Assembly (NCBI RefSeq): GCF_012985465.1
Contig: NZ_JAAQWN010000003.1
Span: forward strand, 372,001 to 436,000
DNA from: Pseudomonas sp. WS 5079
Lineage (GTDB): Bacteria; Pseudomonadota; Gammaproteobacteria; Pseudomonadales; Pseudomonadaceae
Direction: 5' to 3'
DNA length: 64,000 nt
Made by a program: the position numbers and the translations under genes. This document shows, piece by piece, positions 8,548 through 17,176 of the stretch (the stretch's first letter is position 1; each line of letters begins with the position of its first letter). The notes beneath the pieces were generated by a model that saw only the letters and a program-made list of their open reading frames with translations, searched no databases and was not told where the DNA came from.

Positions 8548-9204
8548 TCAGTCCAGTAATTGCCGCAGGCGCTCAATCAGCGGCGCCTGCTGACTGCCGG
8601 CCGGCAAGCCCTGGCGATAGCCATCGAAGAAGGCTTGCCCGGCATCATCGCCCAGCAGCCATTGCCGATCCTCGGGATAGCGCCGCAGATGGCTGAAGTT
8701 ACGCAGGCGCTTGCTCTGGCTCAGGGCGGCGGCCTGGCAACTCAGGTCGGCAATGTCGATCAGCCCCAGGGTGTTTTCCGGAGTCAGGACCACGTTGCCA
8801 AAGTGCAGCGAGCGAAAGTACACGCCCTTCTCATGCAGTTGCGCAATGAAACAGCCCAGGCGCACACGCAAGGCGTCGGCCTCGGCCTTGGCGAGTTTCA
8901 ACTGGCGGATGGTTTCCCCGGCCAGCGGGCTGTAATACACCGCGTCCCGCGCAATGCTGGGAATGCGATACACCGCAATGATGCGCGGGCAGGGGATATC
9001 CCGTTGCTGCAATGCGCGGGTGTTGTTGGCGAAGCGCTGGGCATACGGGTAGAACAGCGCCGAACTGAGCAGGCGCTTGCGCCGGAACAGTTTGAGCATG
9101 CAACCATCGGTCAACCGGAGCACCTTGTCGCCAGAACCATCGGCTTCCAGCACCTGCGCGCCGGCGCGCAATGCCTCATAGGTGTTGTGATCGATTACTT
9201 GCAT
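8548..9204 (-). CDS. Ttg8-like (toluene tolerance) atypical kinase-family protein
   Basis: A 218-residue protein with the layout of the small InaA/RIO-like kinases: an N-terminal lobe with KVLRLTDGCMLKLFRRKR, a hinge region, then a catalytic-loop equivalent RSLHFGN and LIDIADL. Where the kinase at the start of the window has HGDFKGRN, this protein has FRSLHFGN, so the catalytic Asp position is Ser. It resembles proteins labelled toluene tolerance protein Ttg8 in P. putida and PA4998 in PAO1. It is divergent from msbA and convergent with the GT-C candidate. An LPS-related role is inferred from context; enzymatic activity is doubtful. Confidence 0.7.
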   Translation of the reverse strand: MQVIDHNTYEALRAGAQVLEADGSGDKVLRLTDGCMLKLFRRKRLLSSALFYPYAQRFANNTRALQQRDIPCPRIIAVYRIPSIARDAVYYSPLAGETIRQLKLAKAEADALRVRLGCFIAQLHEKGVYFRSLHFGNVVLTPENTLGLIDIADLSCQAAALSQSKRLRNFSHLRRYPEDRQWLLGDDAGQAFFDGYRQGLPAGSQQAPLIERLRQLLD

Positions 9205-9328
9205 GCCTGACTCCCATCAATAGCCGGTTATCTTAACCGACTTGATGCAAGGCTGGCCCCTGCTCATGTTTTTTGGGGCGAAGAGGCCTGTGATATGATC
9301 CGCGCCTTACTGATTTGCGCGGATTCCC

Positions 9329-11149
9329 ATGAGCAGTCCTGAACCGAAAACCCAGTCGACGCTGGCGATTTACTTCCGCCTCCTGACTTACGTACGGCCT
9401 TATGTGGGTCTGTTCATCCTGAGTATCGTCGGGTTCCTGATCTTCGCATCGACCCAGCCGATGCTCGCTTATATCCTCAAGTATTTCGTCGATGGCCTGG
9501 CGAATCCCGAGGCCAGCCTGTTCCCCGGCAACCCTTATCTGGGCAAGTTGCAGTTACTGGAAACCGTGCCGCTGATGATCGTGCTGATCGCGGCCTGGCA
9601 GGGCGTGGGTTCGTTCCTCGGCAACTTCTTCCTGGCACGGGTTTCCCTGGGCCTGGTCCACGACCTGCGCGTGGTGCTGTTCAACAAACTGTTGGAGTTG
9701 CCCAACCGCTTTTTTGACAAGAACAACTCCGGCCACCTGATTTCGCGCATTACCTTCAACGTCACCATGGTCACCGGTGCAGCCACCGATGCGATCAAGG
9801 TGGTTATCCGCGAAGGCATGACCGTGATTTTCCTGTTCTGCACCCTGGTGTGGATGAACTGGAAGCTGACCCTGGTGATGCTGGCGATCCTGCCGGTGAT
9901 CGGCATGATGGTGAACAGCACCAGCCGTAAATTCCGCAAGCAAAGCAAGAAAATCCAGGTGTCCATGGGCGACGTGACCCATGTGGCCTCCGAGACGATC
10001 CACGGCTACCGTGTGGTCCGCAGCTTTGGCGGCGAGCAATATGAAAAGGTGCGCTTCGAGCAGGCGAGCCTGAGCAATACCGAGAAACAACTGGCGATGA
10101 CCAAGACCGGCGCGGTATACACGCCGATGCTGCAGTTGGTGACCTACAGTGCGATGGCCGTGGTCATGTTCCTGGTCCTGTATTTGCGTGGCGATGCCTC
10201 GCCCGGCGACCTGGTGGCCTACATCACCATGGCCGGCCTGTTGCCCAAGCCGATTCGCCAGCTGTCCGAAGTCAGCTCGACCATCCAAAAGGGCGTGGCG
10301 GGTGCCGAGAGTATTTTCGAGCAGTTGGATGAGCCGGTCGAAGTCGACCAGGGCGTGATCGAGCATGAACGTCTGGCTGGGCGCATTGAAGTGCGCAACC
10401 TCAGCTTCCAATACCCGGAAAGCGACAAGAAGGTGCTCAACGACATCAGCTTTATCGTCGAGCCTGGGCAAATGGTCGCGCTGGTGGGGCGTTCGGGCAG
10501 CGGCAAGTCGACCCTGGCGGGCTTGATTCCGCGCTTCTATCAGCACGAACAGGGGCAGATTCTGCTCGACGGCGTACGCGTGCAGGATTTCACCCTGCGC
10601 AACCTGCGCCGGCAAATTGCCCTGGTGACCCAGCAAGTCACCTTGTTCAACGACACCGTGACCAACAACATCGCCTATGGCGACCTGGCCGGAGCGCCCG
10701 CCGACGCGGTGCACCATGCCGCTCGCGAAGCCTATGCCGACGAGTTCATCGTGAAGATGCCCCAGGGCTACGAAACCCTGGTGGGCGAGAATGGCGTGCT
10801 GCTGTCTGGCGGCCAGCGCCAGCGCATTGCGATTGCCCGGGCCTTGCTCAAGGATGCGCCGCTGCTGATTCTCGACGAGGCGACTTCGGCCCTGGACACC
10901 GAGTCCGAGCGTCATATCCAGGCGGCCCTGGACCATGTGGTGAAGAACCGCACGACCCTGGTGATTGCCCACCGCCTGAGCACCATCGAGAAAGCCGACC
11001 TGATCCTGGTGATGGACGACGGCCAGATTGTCGAGCGCGGCACCCATGTCGAGCTGCTGGCGAAGAACGGTTACTACGCCCGTTTGCACGCCAAGGAGTT
11101 CGAAGAAGGTGACCCTGTGGCGCCCTCCCACGTGACTGATGCCTATTGA
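9329..11149 (+). CDS. msbA: Lipid A/LPS core flippase MsbA
   Basis: A 606-residue half-transporter ABC exporter. The N-terminal six-helix membrane domain spans about 25-310. The nucleotide-binding domain has Walker A GRSGSGKST (387-395), the signature LSGGQRQR (from 492) and Walker B LLILDEATS (512-520) followed by the switch His in VIAHRLST. It flips core-lipid A across the inner membrane as a homodimer using ATP. Placement between LPS core genes and hldE is conserved in pseudomonads. A probable terminator follows at 11173. Confidence 0.97.
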   Translation: MSSPEPKTQSTLAIYFRLLTYVRPYVGLFILSIVGFLIFASTQPMLAYILKYFVDGLANPEASLFPGNPYLGKLQLLETVPLMIVLIAAWQGVGSFLGNFFLARVSLGLVHDLRVVLFNKLLELPNRFFDKNNSGHLISRITFNVTMVTGAATDAIKVVIREGMTVIFLFCTLVWMNWKLTLVMLAILPVIGMMVNSTSRKFRKQSKKIQVSMGDVTHVASETIHGYRVVRSFGGEQYEKVRFEQASLSNTEKQLAMTKTGAVYTPMLQLVTYSAMAVVMFLVLYLRGDASPGDLVAYITMAGLLPKPIRQLSEVSSTIQKGVAGAESIFEQLDEPVEVDQGVIEHERLAGRIEVRNLSFQYPESDKKVLNDISFIVEPGQMVALVGRSGSGKSTLAGLIPRFYQHEQGQILLDGVRVQDFTLRNLRRQIALVTQQVTLFNDTVTNNIAYGDLAGAPADAVHHAAREAYADEFIVKMPQGYETLVGENGVLLSGGQRQRIAIARALLKDAPLLILDEATSALDTESERHIQAALDHVVKNRTTLVIAHRLSTIEKADLILVMDDGQIVERGTHVELLAKNGYYARLHAKEFEEGDPVAPSHVTDAY

Positions 11150-11172
11150 GGCGCTATTGCAGCCAGGCTGGG

Positions 11173-11205
11173 ATCGACCGCCAGGATTGAATCGGTCGAT
11201 GCTTT
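11173..11205 (+). terminator. Probable intrinsic terminator after msbA
   Basis: Perfect eight-base arms (11173-11180 and 11193-11200) are followed by GCTTTT. The stem is short, so termination may be partial and hldE could be co-transcribed. A TAATAT hexamer at 11215-11220 could be a -10 for hldE, but the matching -35 is poor. Confidence 0.45.
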
Positions 11206-11254
11206 TCCCTGTGCTAATATCGCGCCCCTGTTCATTTTGTATGTGGGTTGCTCC

Positions 11255-12691
11255 ATGAAGTTGTCCATGCCGCGATTCGATCAAGCCCCTGTCTTGGTGG
11301 TCGGCGATGTCATGCTCGACCGTTACTGGCATGGCGGTACCTCACGGATTTCCCCTGAGGCACCGGTACCGGTAGTCAAGGTCGAGCAAATCGAAGACCG
11401 TCCAGGCGGCGCTGCCAACGTCGCCCTTAACATCGCTGCACTCGGCGCCCCGGCCTCCCTGGTCGGCGTGACCGGTGACGACGAAGCCGCCGACAGCCTG
11501 ACCAACAGCCTGCGCGGCGCTGGCGTGCGTGCCCTGTTCCAGCGCATTGCCCACCAGCCGACCATCGTCAAGCTGCGGGTCATGAGCCGTCACCAGCAAT
11601 TGCTGCGTATCGATTTTGAAGAACCCTTCGCCACCGACGCCCTGGCCCTCAGTGACCAGGTCGACACGTTGCTCGAAGGCATCAAGGTGCTGGTGCTGTC
11701 GGACTACGGCAAAGGCGCGTTGAAAAACCACCAGGTGCTGATCCAGGCCGCCAAGGCCCGGGGTATCCCGGTGCTGGCCGATCCCAAGGGCAAGGACTTC
11801 TCGGTCTACCGGGGCGCCAGCCTGATCACGCCGAACCTCAGCGAATTTGAAACCATCGTCGGCGGCTGCGCCGATGAGCACGACTTGGTGAGCAAAGGCG
11901 CACGCCTGATGGCCGACCTCGACCTCGGTGCCTTGCTGGTGACCCGTGGCGAACACGGCATGACCCTGCTGCGCCCCGGCCACCCGGCCATGCACCTGCC
12001 GGCGCGGGCGCGGGAAGTATTCGACGTCACCGGCGCCGGCGACACCGTTATTTCCACCCTGGCGGCGGCGATCGCAGCCGGTGAGGAATTGCCCCACGCG
12101 GTGGCCCTGGCCAACCTGGCGGCGAGCATTGTGGTGGGCAAACTGGGTACGGCATCCATCAGCGCCCCGGAACTGCGCCGTGCGATCCAGCGCGAGGAAG
12201 GCTCGGAGCGCGGCGTGTTGAGCCTTGAGCAATTGCTGCTGGCGATTGACGATGCCCGTGCCCATAACGAAAGCATCGTTTTCACCAACGGTTGCTTCGA
12301 CATCCTGCACGCCGGCCATGTGACTTACCTGGAGCAGGCCCGCGCCCAGGGTGATCGCCTGATCGTGGCGATCAACGACGACGCTTCGGTCAGCCGCCTC
12401 AAAGGCCCTGGCCGGCCAATCAACAGTGTGGATCGGCGCATGGCGGTCCTGGCTGGGTTGGGCGCGGTGGACTGGGTGATCAGTTTCTCCGAGGGCACCC
12501 CGGAAAACCTGCTGGCCCAGGTCAAGCCGGACGTGTTGGTCAAGGGCGGCGACTACTCGGTCGACCAGGTGGTCGGCGCCGATATCGTCAACGCCTATGG
12601 CGGCAAGGTCAAAGTCCTGGGGTTGGTGGAAAACAGCTCGACCACCGCGATTGTCGAAAAAATTCGCCAAACCAACGATGCTGCTCAATAG
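11255..12691 (+). CDS. hldE: Bifunctional heptose 7-phosphate kinase / heptose 1-phosphate adenylyltransferase
   Basis: A 478-residue two-domain enzyme for ADP-L-glycero-D-manno-heptose, the LPS inner-core precursor. Residues 1-320 form a ribokinase-type domain, with RPGGAANVALN and the catalytic TGAGDT near 268. Residues from about 340 form a nucleotidyltransferase domain with FTNGCFDILHAGH (the HxGH motif). The ATG at 11255 gives the N-terminus conserved in P. aeruginosa (MKLSMPRFDQAP); the upstream ATG would add six residues. The Shine-Dalgarno sequence is weak. The epimerase gene follows after 11 bases. Confidence 0.96.
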   Translation: MKLSMPRFDQAPVLVVGDVMLDRYWHGGTSRISPEAPVPVVKVEQIEDRPGGAANVALNIAALGAPASLVGVTGDDEAADSLTNSLRGAGVRALFQRIAHQPTIVKLRVMSRHQQLLRIDFEEPFATDALALSDQVDTLLEGIKVLVLSDYGKGALKNHQVLIQAAKARGIPVLADPKGKDFSVYRGASLITPNLSEFETIVGGCADEHDLVSKGARLMADLDLGALLVTRGEHGMTLLRPGHPAMHLPARAREVFDVTGAGDTVISTLAAAIAAGEELPHAVALANLAASIVVGKLGTASISAPELRRAIQREEGSERGVLSLEQLLLAIDDARAHNESIVFTNGCFDILHAGHVTYLEQARAQGDRLIVAINDDASVSRLKGPGRPINSVDRRMAVLAGLGAVDWVISFSEGTPENLLAQVKPDVLVKGGDYSVDQVVGADIVNAYGGKVKVLGLVENSSTTAIVEKIRQTNDAAQ

Positions 12692-12702
12692 GGTTTGCCG
12701 CT

Positions 12703-13632
12703 ATGTCTGATGCTCTCGTACTGATTACCGGTGGTGCTGGCTTTATCGGTTCCAATCTGGTCGATGCACTGCTGGCCAAGGGCTACGCGGTGCGCGTGCT
12801 GGATAACCTGTCCACCGGCAAGCGCAGCAACCTGCCGCTGGACAACCCACGCCTGCAACTGCTCGAAGGCGATGTGGCCGATGCCGCACTGGTCGCTCGT
12901 GCAGCGGTAGGGGTTACGGCGGTAGTGCACCTGGCGGCAGTCGCTTCGGTGCAGGCGTCGGTGGATGACCCGGTCAGTACGCACCAGAGCAACTTCGTGG
13001 GTAGCCTCAATGTTTGCGAAGCCATGCGCCAGGCTGGGGTCAAGCGCGTGGTGTTTGCTTCCAGTGCGGCGGTGTATGGCAACAACGGCGAAGGCGACTC
13101 CATCGATGAGCAAACCGCCAAGGCACCGTTGACGCCATACGCTTCGGACAAGCTGGCCAGCGAGCACTACTTTGACTTCTACCGTCGCCAGCATGGCCTG
13201 GAGCCGGTGATTTTCCGCTTCTTCAACATTTTTGGGCCGCGCCAGGATCCTTCATCGCCGTATTCCGGGGTGATCAGCATCTTCAGCGAGCGCGCGCAAA
13301 AAGGCCTGCCGATTGCCGTGTTCGGCGACGGTGAGCAAACCCGTGACTTCATGTACGTCGGGGATCTGGTGGCCGTGCTGGTGCAAGCCGTGGAAATGGC
13401 CGATGCGCCGCTGGGCGCGATCAATGTCGGCTGGAACCGCACCACCACCCTCAAGCAGTTGCTGCAGGCACTGTCGCAAATCGTCGGCTCATTGCCGGCT
13501 GTCAGCTACACCGCGCCGCGCTCGGGAGATATCCGGCATTCCAGGGCCAACAACCAGCGCTTGGCGGCGAGCTTCACATTGCCTGAGCCGACGCCGTTGA
13601 CGGTTGGGCTGGAAAAACTACTCAACCAGTAG
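12703..13632 (+). CDS. NAD-dependent sugar-nucleotide epimerase/dehydratase (GalE-like SDR)
   Basis: A 309-residue extended short-chain dehydrogenase. It has the Rossmann motif GGAGFIGSN from residue 10, a Ser-rich strand FASSAAVYG near 120, and the catalytic Tyr146-x3-Lys150 pair in PYASDK. Family members epimerise or dehydrate UDP- or GDP-sugars using tightly bound NAD. Its position directly after hldE suggests it supplies a sugar nucleotide for LPS or another surface polysaccharide; the substrate (UDP-glucose or UDP-GlcNAc epimerisation are the usual options) cannot be fixed from the sequence. Confidence 0.85.
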   Translation: MSDALVLITGGAGFIGSNLVDALLAKGYAVRVLDNLSTGKRSNLPLDNPRLQLLEGDVADAALVARAAVGVTAVVHLAAVASVQASVDDPVSTHQSNFVGSLNVCEAMRQAGVKRVVFASSAAVYGNNGEGDSIDEQTAKAPLTPYASDKLASEHYFDFYRRQHGLEPVIFRFFNIFGPRQDPSSPYSGVISIFSERAQKGLPIAVFGDGEQTRDFMYVGDLVAVLVQAVEMADAPLGAINVGWNRTTTLKQLLQALSQIVGSLPAVSYTAPRSGDIRHSRANNQRLAASFTLPEPTPLTVGLEKLLNQ

Positions 13633-13659
13633 ACACCGCTCGCCACAGGCGGGGCTGCT

Positions 13660-14625
13660 TCAGCGACCCGCCTTCTTCGGCACCATCTTGCGCAAGATCT
13701 GCCTGGCCCGCCCGGTCAACTGGCTCAACTTCGATTCCTTCTCTGGCGCGCTCAGGCCCTGTTGCCTGAGCCAGTCCTTCCAGCGGATCCGCTCATCGCG
13801 CACCAGCCAGCCTTCCTGCTGGGCAAAACTCTCGGCCAGGTACAAGCCGCGCGTGCTCGCCGGGATCAATTGATCCTTCTTCAGGGTATACAGCTCGGCG
13901 CACGGCTGGCCGTCCTTCAGGGGCATCAGGTACAGATCCGGGCGCTGGCGGTCCAGGCGCGCCACCAGTTGATCGCCCTCCAGGCGTTCGTCCACATGGA
14001 ACAGGCTCAAGGACTTGGCTTCCTTGGGCACTTCCAGGCGCAGGTCATAGATCAATTGCAGGGAGGCCGTGGGCAGGTGCACATAGGCCCGGGGGCGTTC
14101 GATCAGTTGCATGCTGGCGCAGCGCACCGGGCGGGCGGCGCCGGACAGCGGTGACAGGCGAAACGGCAAGGCCTCACGGTAATGCAGCGCGCTGGAGTAG
14201 GGCGCCGGCAGCCAGGTGTCGTTGAAACGCCCGCCGAGCCAGCCTTCCGGGGTTTCCAGCAGGCATTCCTCGGCGATTTCCTGGATGGCCGTGTGCAGCG
14301 GCAGGTTCAGTTCATGGGCCGGCACGTAGCCGGAAATCAGCTTGAGCACCACATCGCCACGGTCCTGCCGGCGCTGGCGCACCAACACCCAGTAATCGCG
14401 GTTTTGCCAGTGCAGTGTCAGGCGCACCGATACGCCGAGGTTGGCCAGTTCCAGGGCGAAGCGTTCGGCATCTGCCACCTCCACCGGCTTGCGCCGTTGC
14501 AGAGTCTGGGCAAAGTTGAGCGGCATGCCCACGCTCTGGTAGCTCAGGCCTTCGGGGGTGGCTTCGACGTACAGCGGCAGTGTTTTAAAGTTACTGGGGT
14601 TTTTTCTTATGAGCGTTCGCGGCAT
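13660..14625 (-). CDS. Conserved protein with a degenerate Nudix-like motif (often named metal ABC transporter ATPase)
   Basis: A 321-residue soluble protein. The ATG at 14625 has AAGGAG six bases upstream, so the 14 extra upstream residues are rejected. I see no Walker motifs, so the common database name metal ABC transporter ATPase is unsupported. Residues 99-121 (GY, E105, then QEIAEE) resemble a Nudix box, Gx5Ex7REUxEE, but with two extra residues and Gln in place of the catalytic Arg. It is the last gene of a minus-strand operon with the aldo-keto reductase and FAD oxidoreductase. Function unknown; a Nudix-fold binding protein or variant hydrolase is possible. Confidence 0.7.
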   Translation of the reverse strand: MPRTLIRKNPSNFKTLPLYVEATPEGLSYQSVGMPLNFAQTLQRRKPVEVADAERFALELANLGVSVRLTLHWQNRDYWVLVRQRRQDRGDVVLKLISGYVPAHELNLPLHTAIQEIAEECLLETPEGWLGGRFNDTWLPAPYSSALHYREALPFRLSPLSGAARPVRCASMQLIERPRAYVHLPTASLQLIYDLRLEVPKEAKSLSLFHVDERLEGDQLVARLDRQRPDLYLMPLKDGQPCAELYTLKKDQLIPASTRGLYLAESFAQQEGWLVRDERIRWKDWLRQQGLSAPEKESKLSQLTGRARQILRKMVPKKAGR

Positions 14626-14666
14626 GTCGGCTCCTTCTTGCGTCGGGGTCGGCCGCGTCGGCGGCA

Positions 14667-15479
14667 TCAGGATTGGCGAATGATCTTGGCAGCGGTTGCC
14701 ACGTTATGGGCAAGGTGCAGCGGGTTGATGGTCCCGACAATAGCACTGGCCACGCCCGTTTGCGCAAACAACAAGACGAAACTGGCATGAATTGGATCCA
14801 CTCCAGGCTCAAGGCATGCATGGCCGCTGGCCAGGGCCTTTTTCACCAGGATGCCTTTGCCATGGGCGGCGGCGTAATCGATCACGGCTTTTTCGTTTTG
14901 CTCGTTCAGATTGTAGGTGACCATGGCGCAATCGCCTTGTTCCAGAGCCTTCACGCCGCCTTCGACGGTTTTGCCGGAGAAGCCGAAGCCGCGAATTTTG
15001 CCCTCGGCCTTGAGCTGCGCCAGGGTCTGGTAGACCTCGCAGTCATTGAGGATATGCAAGTCATTGCCGTCGGAATGCACCAGCACCAGGTCGATGAAAT
15101 CCGTTTCCAGGCGTTTCAGGCTGCGCTCCACGGAGAGCCGGGTATGGGCTGCGCTGAAGTCATGGTGGGACACGCCGTCGGCAAACTCTTCGCCGACCTT
15201 GCTGACAATCACCCAGTCCTGGCGCTGGCCGCGCAACAGCGGCCCCAGGCGCTCTTCGCTATGGCCGTAGGCCGGTGCGGTGTCGATCAGGTTGATCCCC
15301 AGCTCGCGCGCCTGGCGCAGCAACATCCGCGCTTCTTCATCATTGGGGATCTGAAAACCATTGGGGTACTTCACCCCCTGGTCGCGGCCCAGCTTCACGG
15401 TGCCCAGGCCCAGCGGCGATACCAGCAGGCCGGTGCTGCCCAGGGGGCGATGAAGGTCATGCAGGGTCGGCAGGCTCAT
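14667..15479 (-). CDS. Aldo/keto reductase family oxidoreductase
   Basis: A 270-residue TIM-barrel enzyme with the complete AKR tetrad: Asp66 and Tyr71 in LIDTAPAYGHSEERLG, Lys94 in VIVSKVG and His135 in LVLVHSDG. It would reduce an aldehyde or ketone with NADPH in the cytoplasm. The start codon overlaps the stop of the upstream FAD oxidoreductase gene by four bases, indicating coupling. The cofactor-binding C-terminus (VGTINPLHLAHNV) is present. The substrate is unknown; the operon partners suggest a shared small pathway. Confidence 0.9.
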   Translation of the reverse strand: MSLPTLHDLHRPLGSTGLLVSPLGLGTVKLGRDQGVKYPNGFQIPNDEEARMLLRQARELGINLIDTAPAYGHSEERLGPLLRGQRQDWVIVSKVGEEFADGVSHHDFSAAHTRLSVERSLKRLETDFIDLVLVHSDGNDLHILNDCEVYQTLAQLKAEGKIRGFGFSGKTVEGGVKALEQGDCAMVTYNLNEQNEKAVIDYAAAHGKGILVKKALASGHACLEPGVDPIHASFVLLFAQTGVASAIVGTINPLHLAHNVATAAKIIRQS

Positions 15480-16651
15480 GGCAACAGTTGCTCCCAGGCG
15501 GGTTGGGCGATGGCTGGGCGTGGCAGTTCAGGCAGCGGCGTGCTTGGGGTTGGCTGGATGCCGTCACGTTCCAGGGCGCTGAGCACGCGGTCGGCGAAGT
15601 CCGGCGCCAGGGCCAGCTTGGTTGGCCAGCCCACCAACAGGCGGCCCTGTTCGGCGAGGAACGCGTTGTCTGGCCGGGTCAGGCCCGTTTGCAGGGGCTC
15701 GGCGCGATCCACCCGCAGGGTTGCCCACTGGGTCTGGCTCATGTCGATCCACGGCAGCAGGTGCGCCAGCTCCTTTTGCGCGGTGGCGATTTGCTCGGCG
15801 GGCGTGCGGTGCACGCCTTCGGTCTCGGCAATATCACCGCCCATGTACCACACCCAATGGCCATCGGCGGCCGGGTGCGTGGTGATGGTGATCCGTGGCT
15901 TGGTGCCGCCGCCCAGGCAGTGCGCGTACAGGGGTTTGAGGCCGGGGCCCTTGGCGATGATCATATGCAGCGGGCGCTTTTGCATGGCCGGCTGGCTCAG
16001 GCCCAGGGCCGTCAGCAGCTCGGCGGTGCCGCCGCCGGCACTCAGCACGATGCGCTGGGCGCGGATCGCCCGGCCATCGACTTTCAGGCCGACCAGGATG
16101 CCGCCTTCCAGCAGCGGCTCGATCTGTTGCCCGGCGAGCAGGCCGTCGCCGGCCAGTTGCGCCAGGCGTTCGATCAGGCTCGGCACGTCCACCACCAGTT
16201 CGGCCAGGCGATAGACCTTGCCCTTGAAGCGGCGGTCTTGCAGGGCCGGCGGCAAATCGTCGCCCTTGACCTGGTCGACGCGGCCACGCACCGCCTTGCT
16301 GGCGAAGAAACTGGTGAGGTTGCCGGCCAGGGTGCCGGGCGACCACAGGTAATGGGCCTGGGACAGCAGGCGCACGCCCGTCAGGTCCAGCTCGCCGGTG
16401 CCCGCCAGCGCTTCACGCCAGCGTCGCGGCATGTCGGCAATGGCTTCGGAAGCGCCGGTCAGGGCACCGTGCAAGGCGTATTTCGCACCACCGTGAATGA
16501 TCCCCTGGGACTTCACGCTCTGCCCGCCACCCAGGGTCGCGTTCTCCACCACAATCGTGGAAAACCCCTGGCTGCGCAGGCGCGCGTTGAGCCAGAGGCC
16601 GGCAACCCCGGCGCCGACAATCAGGACGTCGGTGGAAATAACGGATGGCAT
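15476..16651 (-). CDS. FAD-dependent oxidoreductase of the DAO/GlpD-like family
   Basis: A 391-residue protein opening with the dinucleotide-binding motif VGAGVAGLW (Gly13-x-Gly15-x2-Gly18), followed by VVENATLGGGQS and the GIIHGGAKYAL segment typical of D-amino acid oxidase/glycerol-3-phosphate dehydrogenase-like flavoproteins. A second nucleotide-contact stretch, RIVLSAGGGTAELL, lies in the middle. It probably oxidises an amino or hydroxy acid. First gene of the operon with the AKR (four-base overlap) and the Nudix-like protein. Substrate unknown. Confidence 0.88.
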   Translation of the reverse strand: MPSVISTDVLIVGAGVAGLWLNARLRSQGFSTIVVENATLGGGQSVKSQGIIHGGAKYALHGALTGASEAIADMPRRWREALAGTGELDLTGVRLLSQAHYLWSPGTLAGNLTSFFASKAVRGRVDQVKGDDLPPALQDRRFKGKVYRLAELVVDVPSLIERLAQLAGDGLLAGQQIEPLLEGGILVGLKVDGRAIRAQRIVLSAGGGTAELLTALGLSQPAMQKRPLHMIIAKGPGLKPLYAHCLGGGTKPRITITTHPAADGHWVWYMGGDIAETEGVHRTPAEQIATAQKELAHLLPWIDMSQTQWATLRVDRAEPLQTGLTRPDNAFLAEQGRLLVGWPTKLALAPDFADRVLSALERDGIQPTPSTPLPELPRPAIAQPAWEQLLP

Positions 16652-16735
16652 GGGCGACCTCAGTGTTCAGAACAAGAGGCCAAGTATACAGACTCGACAG
16701 CGGGATCTTTGCCCAGGATCAACAACTGTAGAAGG

Positions 16736-17071
16736 TCAGTGGCCGGCTGTTTTCGAAAACAACTGAATCACCACCACGCCCAGCACGATCAAGCCCATCC
16801 CCAGCATCGCCGGCAGATCGAGCTTCTGCCCATAGATAAACAGCGCTGCGATGCTGACCATGACGATCCCCAGCCCCGCCCACACCGCGTAGGCCACGCC
16901 CACCGGTACGGTGCGCACCACCAGCGTGAGCATCCAGAACGCTACGCCGTAGCCGACGATAACCAGCAGCAGCGGGATTGGCGTGCTCCAGCCCTTGATC
17001 GCTTTCATGGAAACGGTGGCGATCACTTCCGAGCAAATGGCAATGGCCAGGTAGTAGTAGGCGGCGTTCAT
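16736..17071 (-). CDS. Small multidrug resistance (SMR) family efflux protein
   Basis: A 111-residue protein with four transmembrane helices. The essential membrane Glu is residue 15 (AICSEVIATV, equivalent to EmrE Glu14), and YAVWAGLG in helix 3 is the SMR dimer motif. It would act as an antiparallel dimer exchanging protons for cationic drugs, quaternary ammonium or guanidinium compounds. It lies divergent from a LysR regulator, 105 bases apart, a layout that suggests control by that regulator. Whether it is a Qac-type pump or a Gdx-type guanidinium exporter is undecided. Confidence 0.92.
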   Translation of the reverse strand: MNAAYYYLAIAICSEVIATVSMKAIKGWSTPIPLLLVIVGYGVAFWMLTLVVRTVPVGVAYAVWAGLGIVMVSIAALFIYGQKLDLPAMLGMGLIVLGVVVIQLFSKTAGH

Positions 17072-17176
17072 GGGGGTGTTCCTCGGAAATAGGGGCGCAT
17101 AACAAGGCCGGCATTCTAGAGAATCCGTAGATGGGGTAAAGTCATTACCTATCCGAATTTAAGATGGGTTTGGCCA

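Noticed and set aside
9554..11332. Long antisense frame over msbA
   Set aside because: Shadow of the ABC exporter gene; no domain motif and an atypical His/Gln-rich composition.
13660..14625. Annotation as a metal ABC transporter ATPase
   Set aside because: No Walker A, signature or Walker B motif can be seen in the translation.
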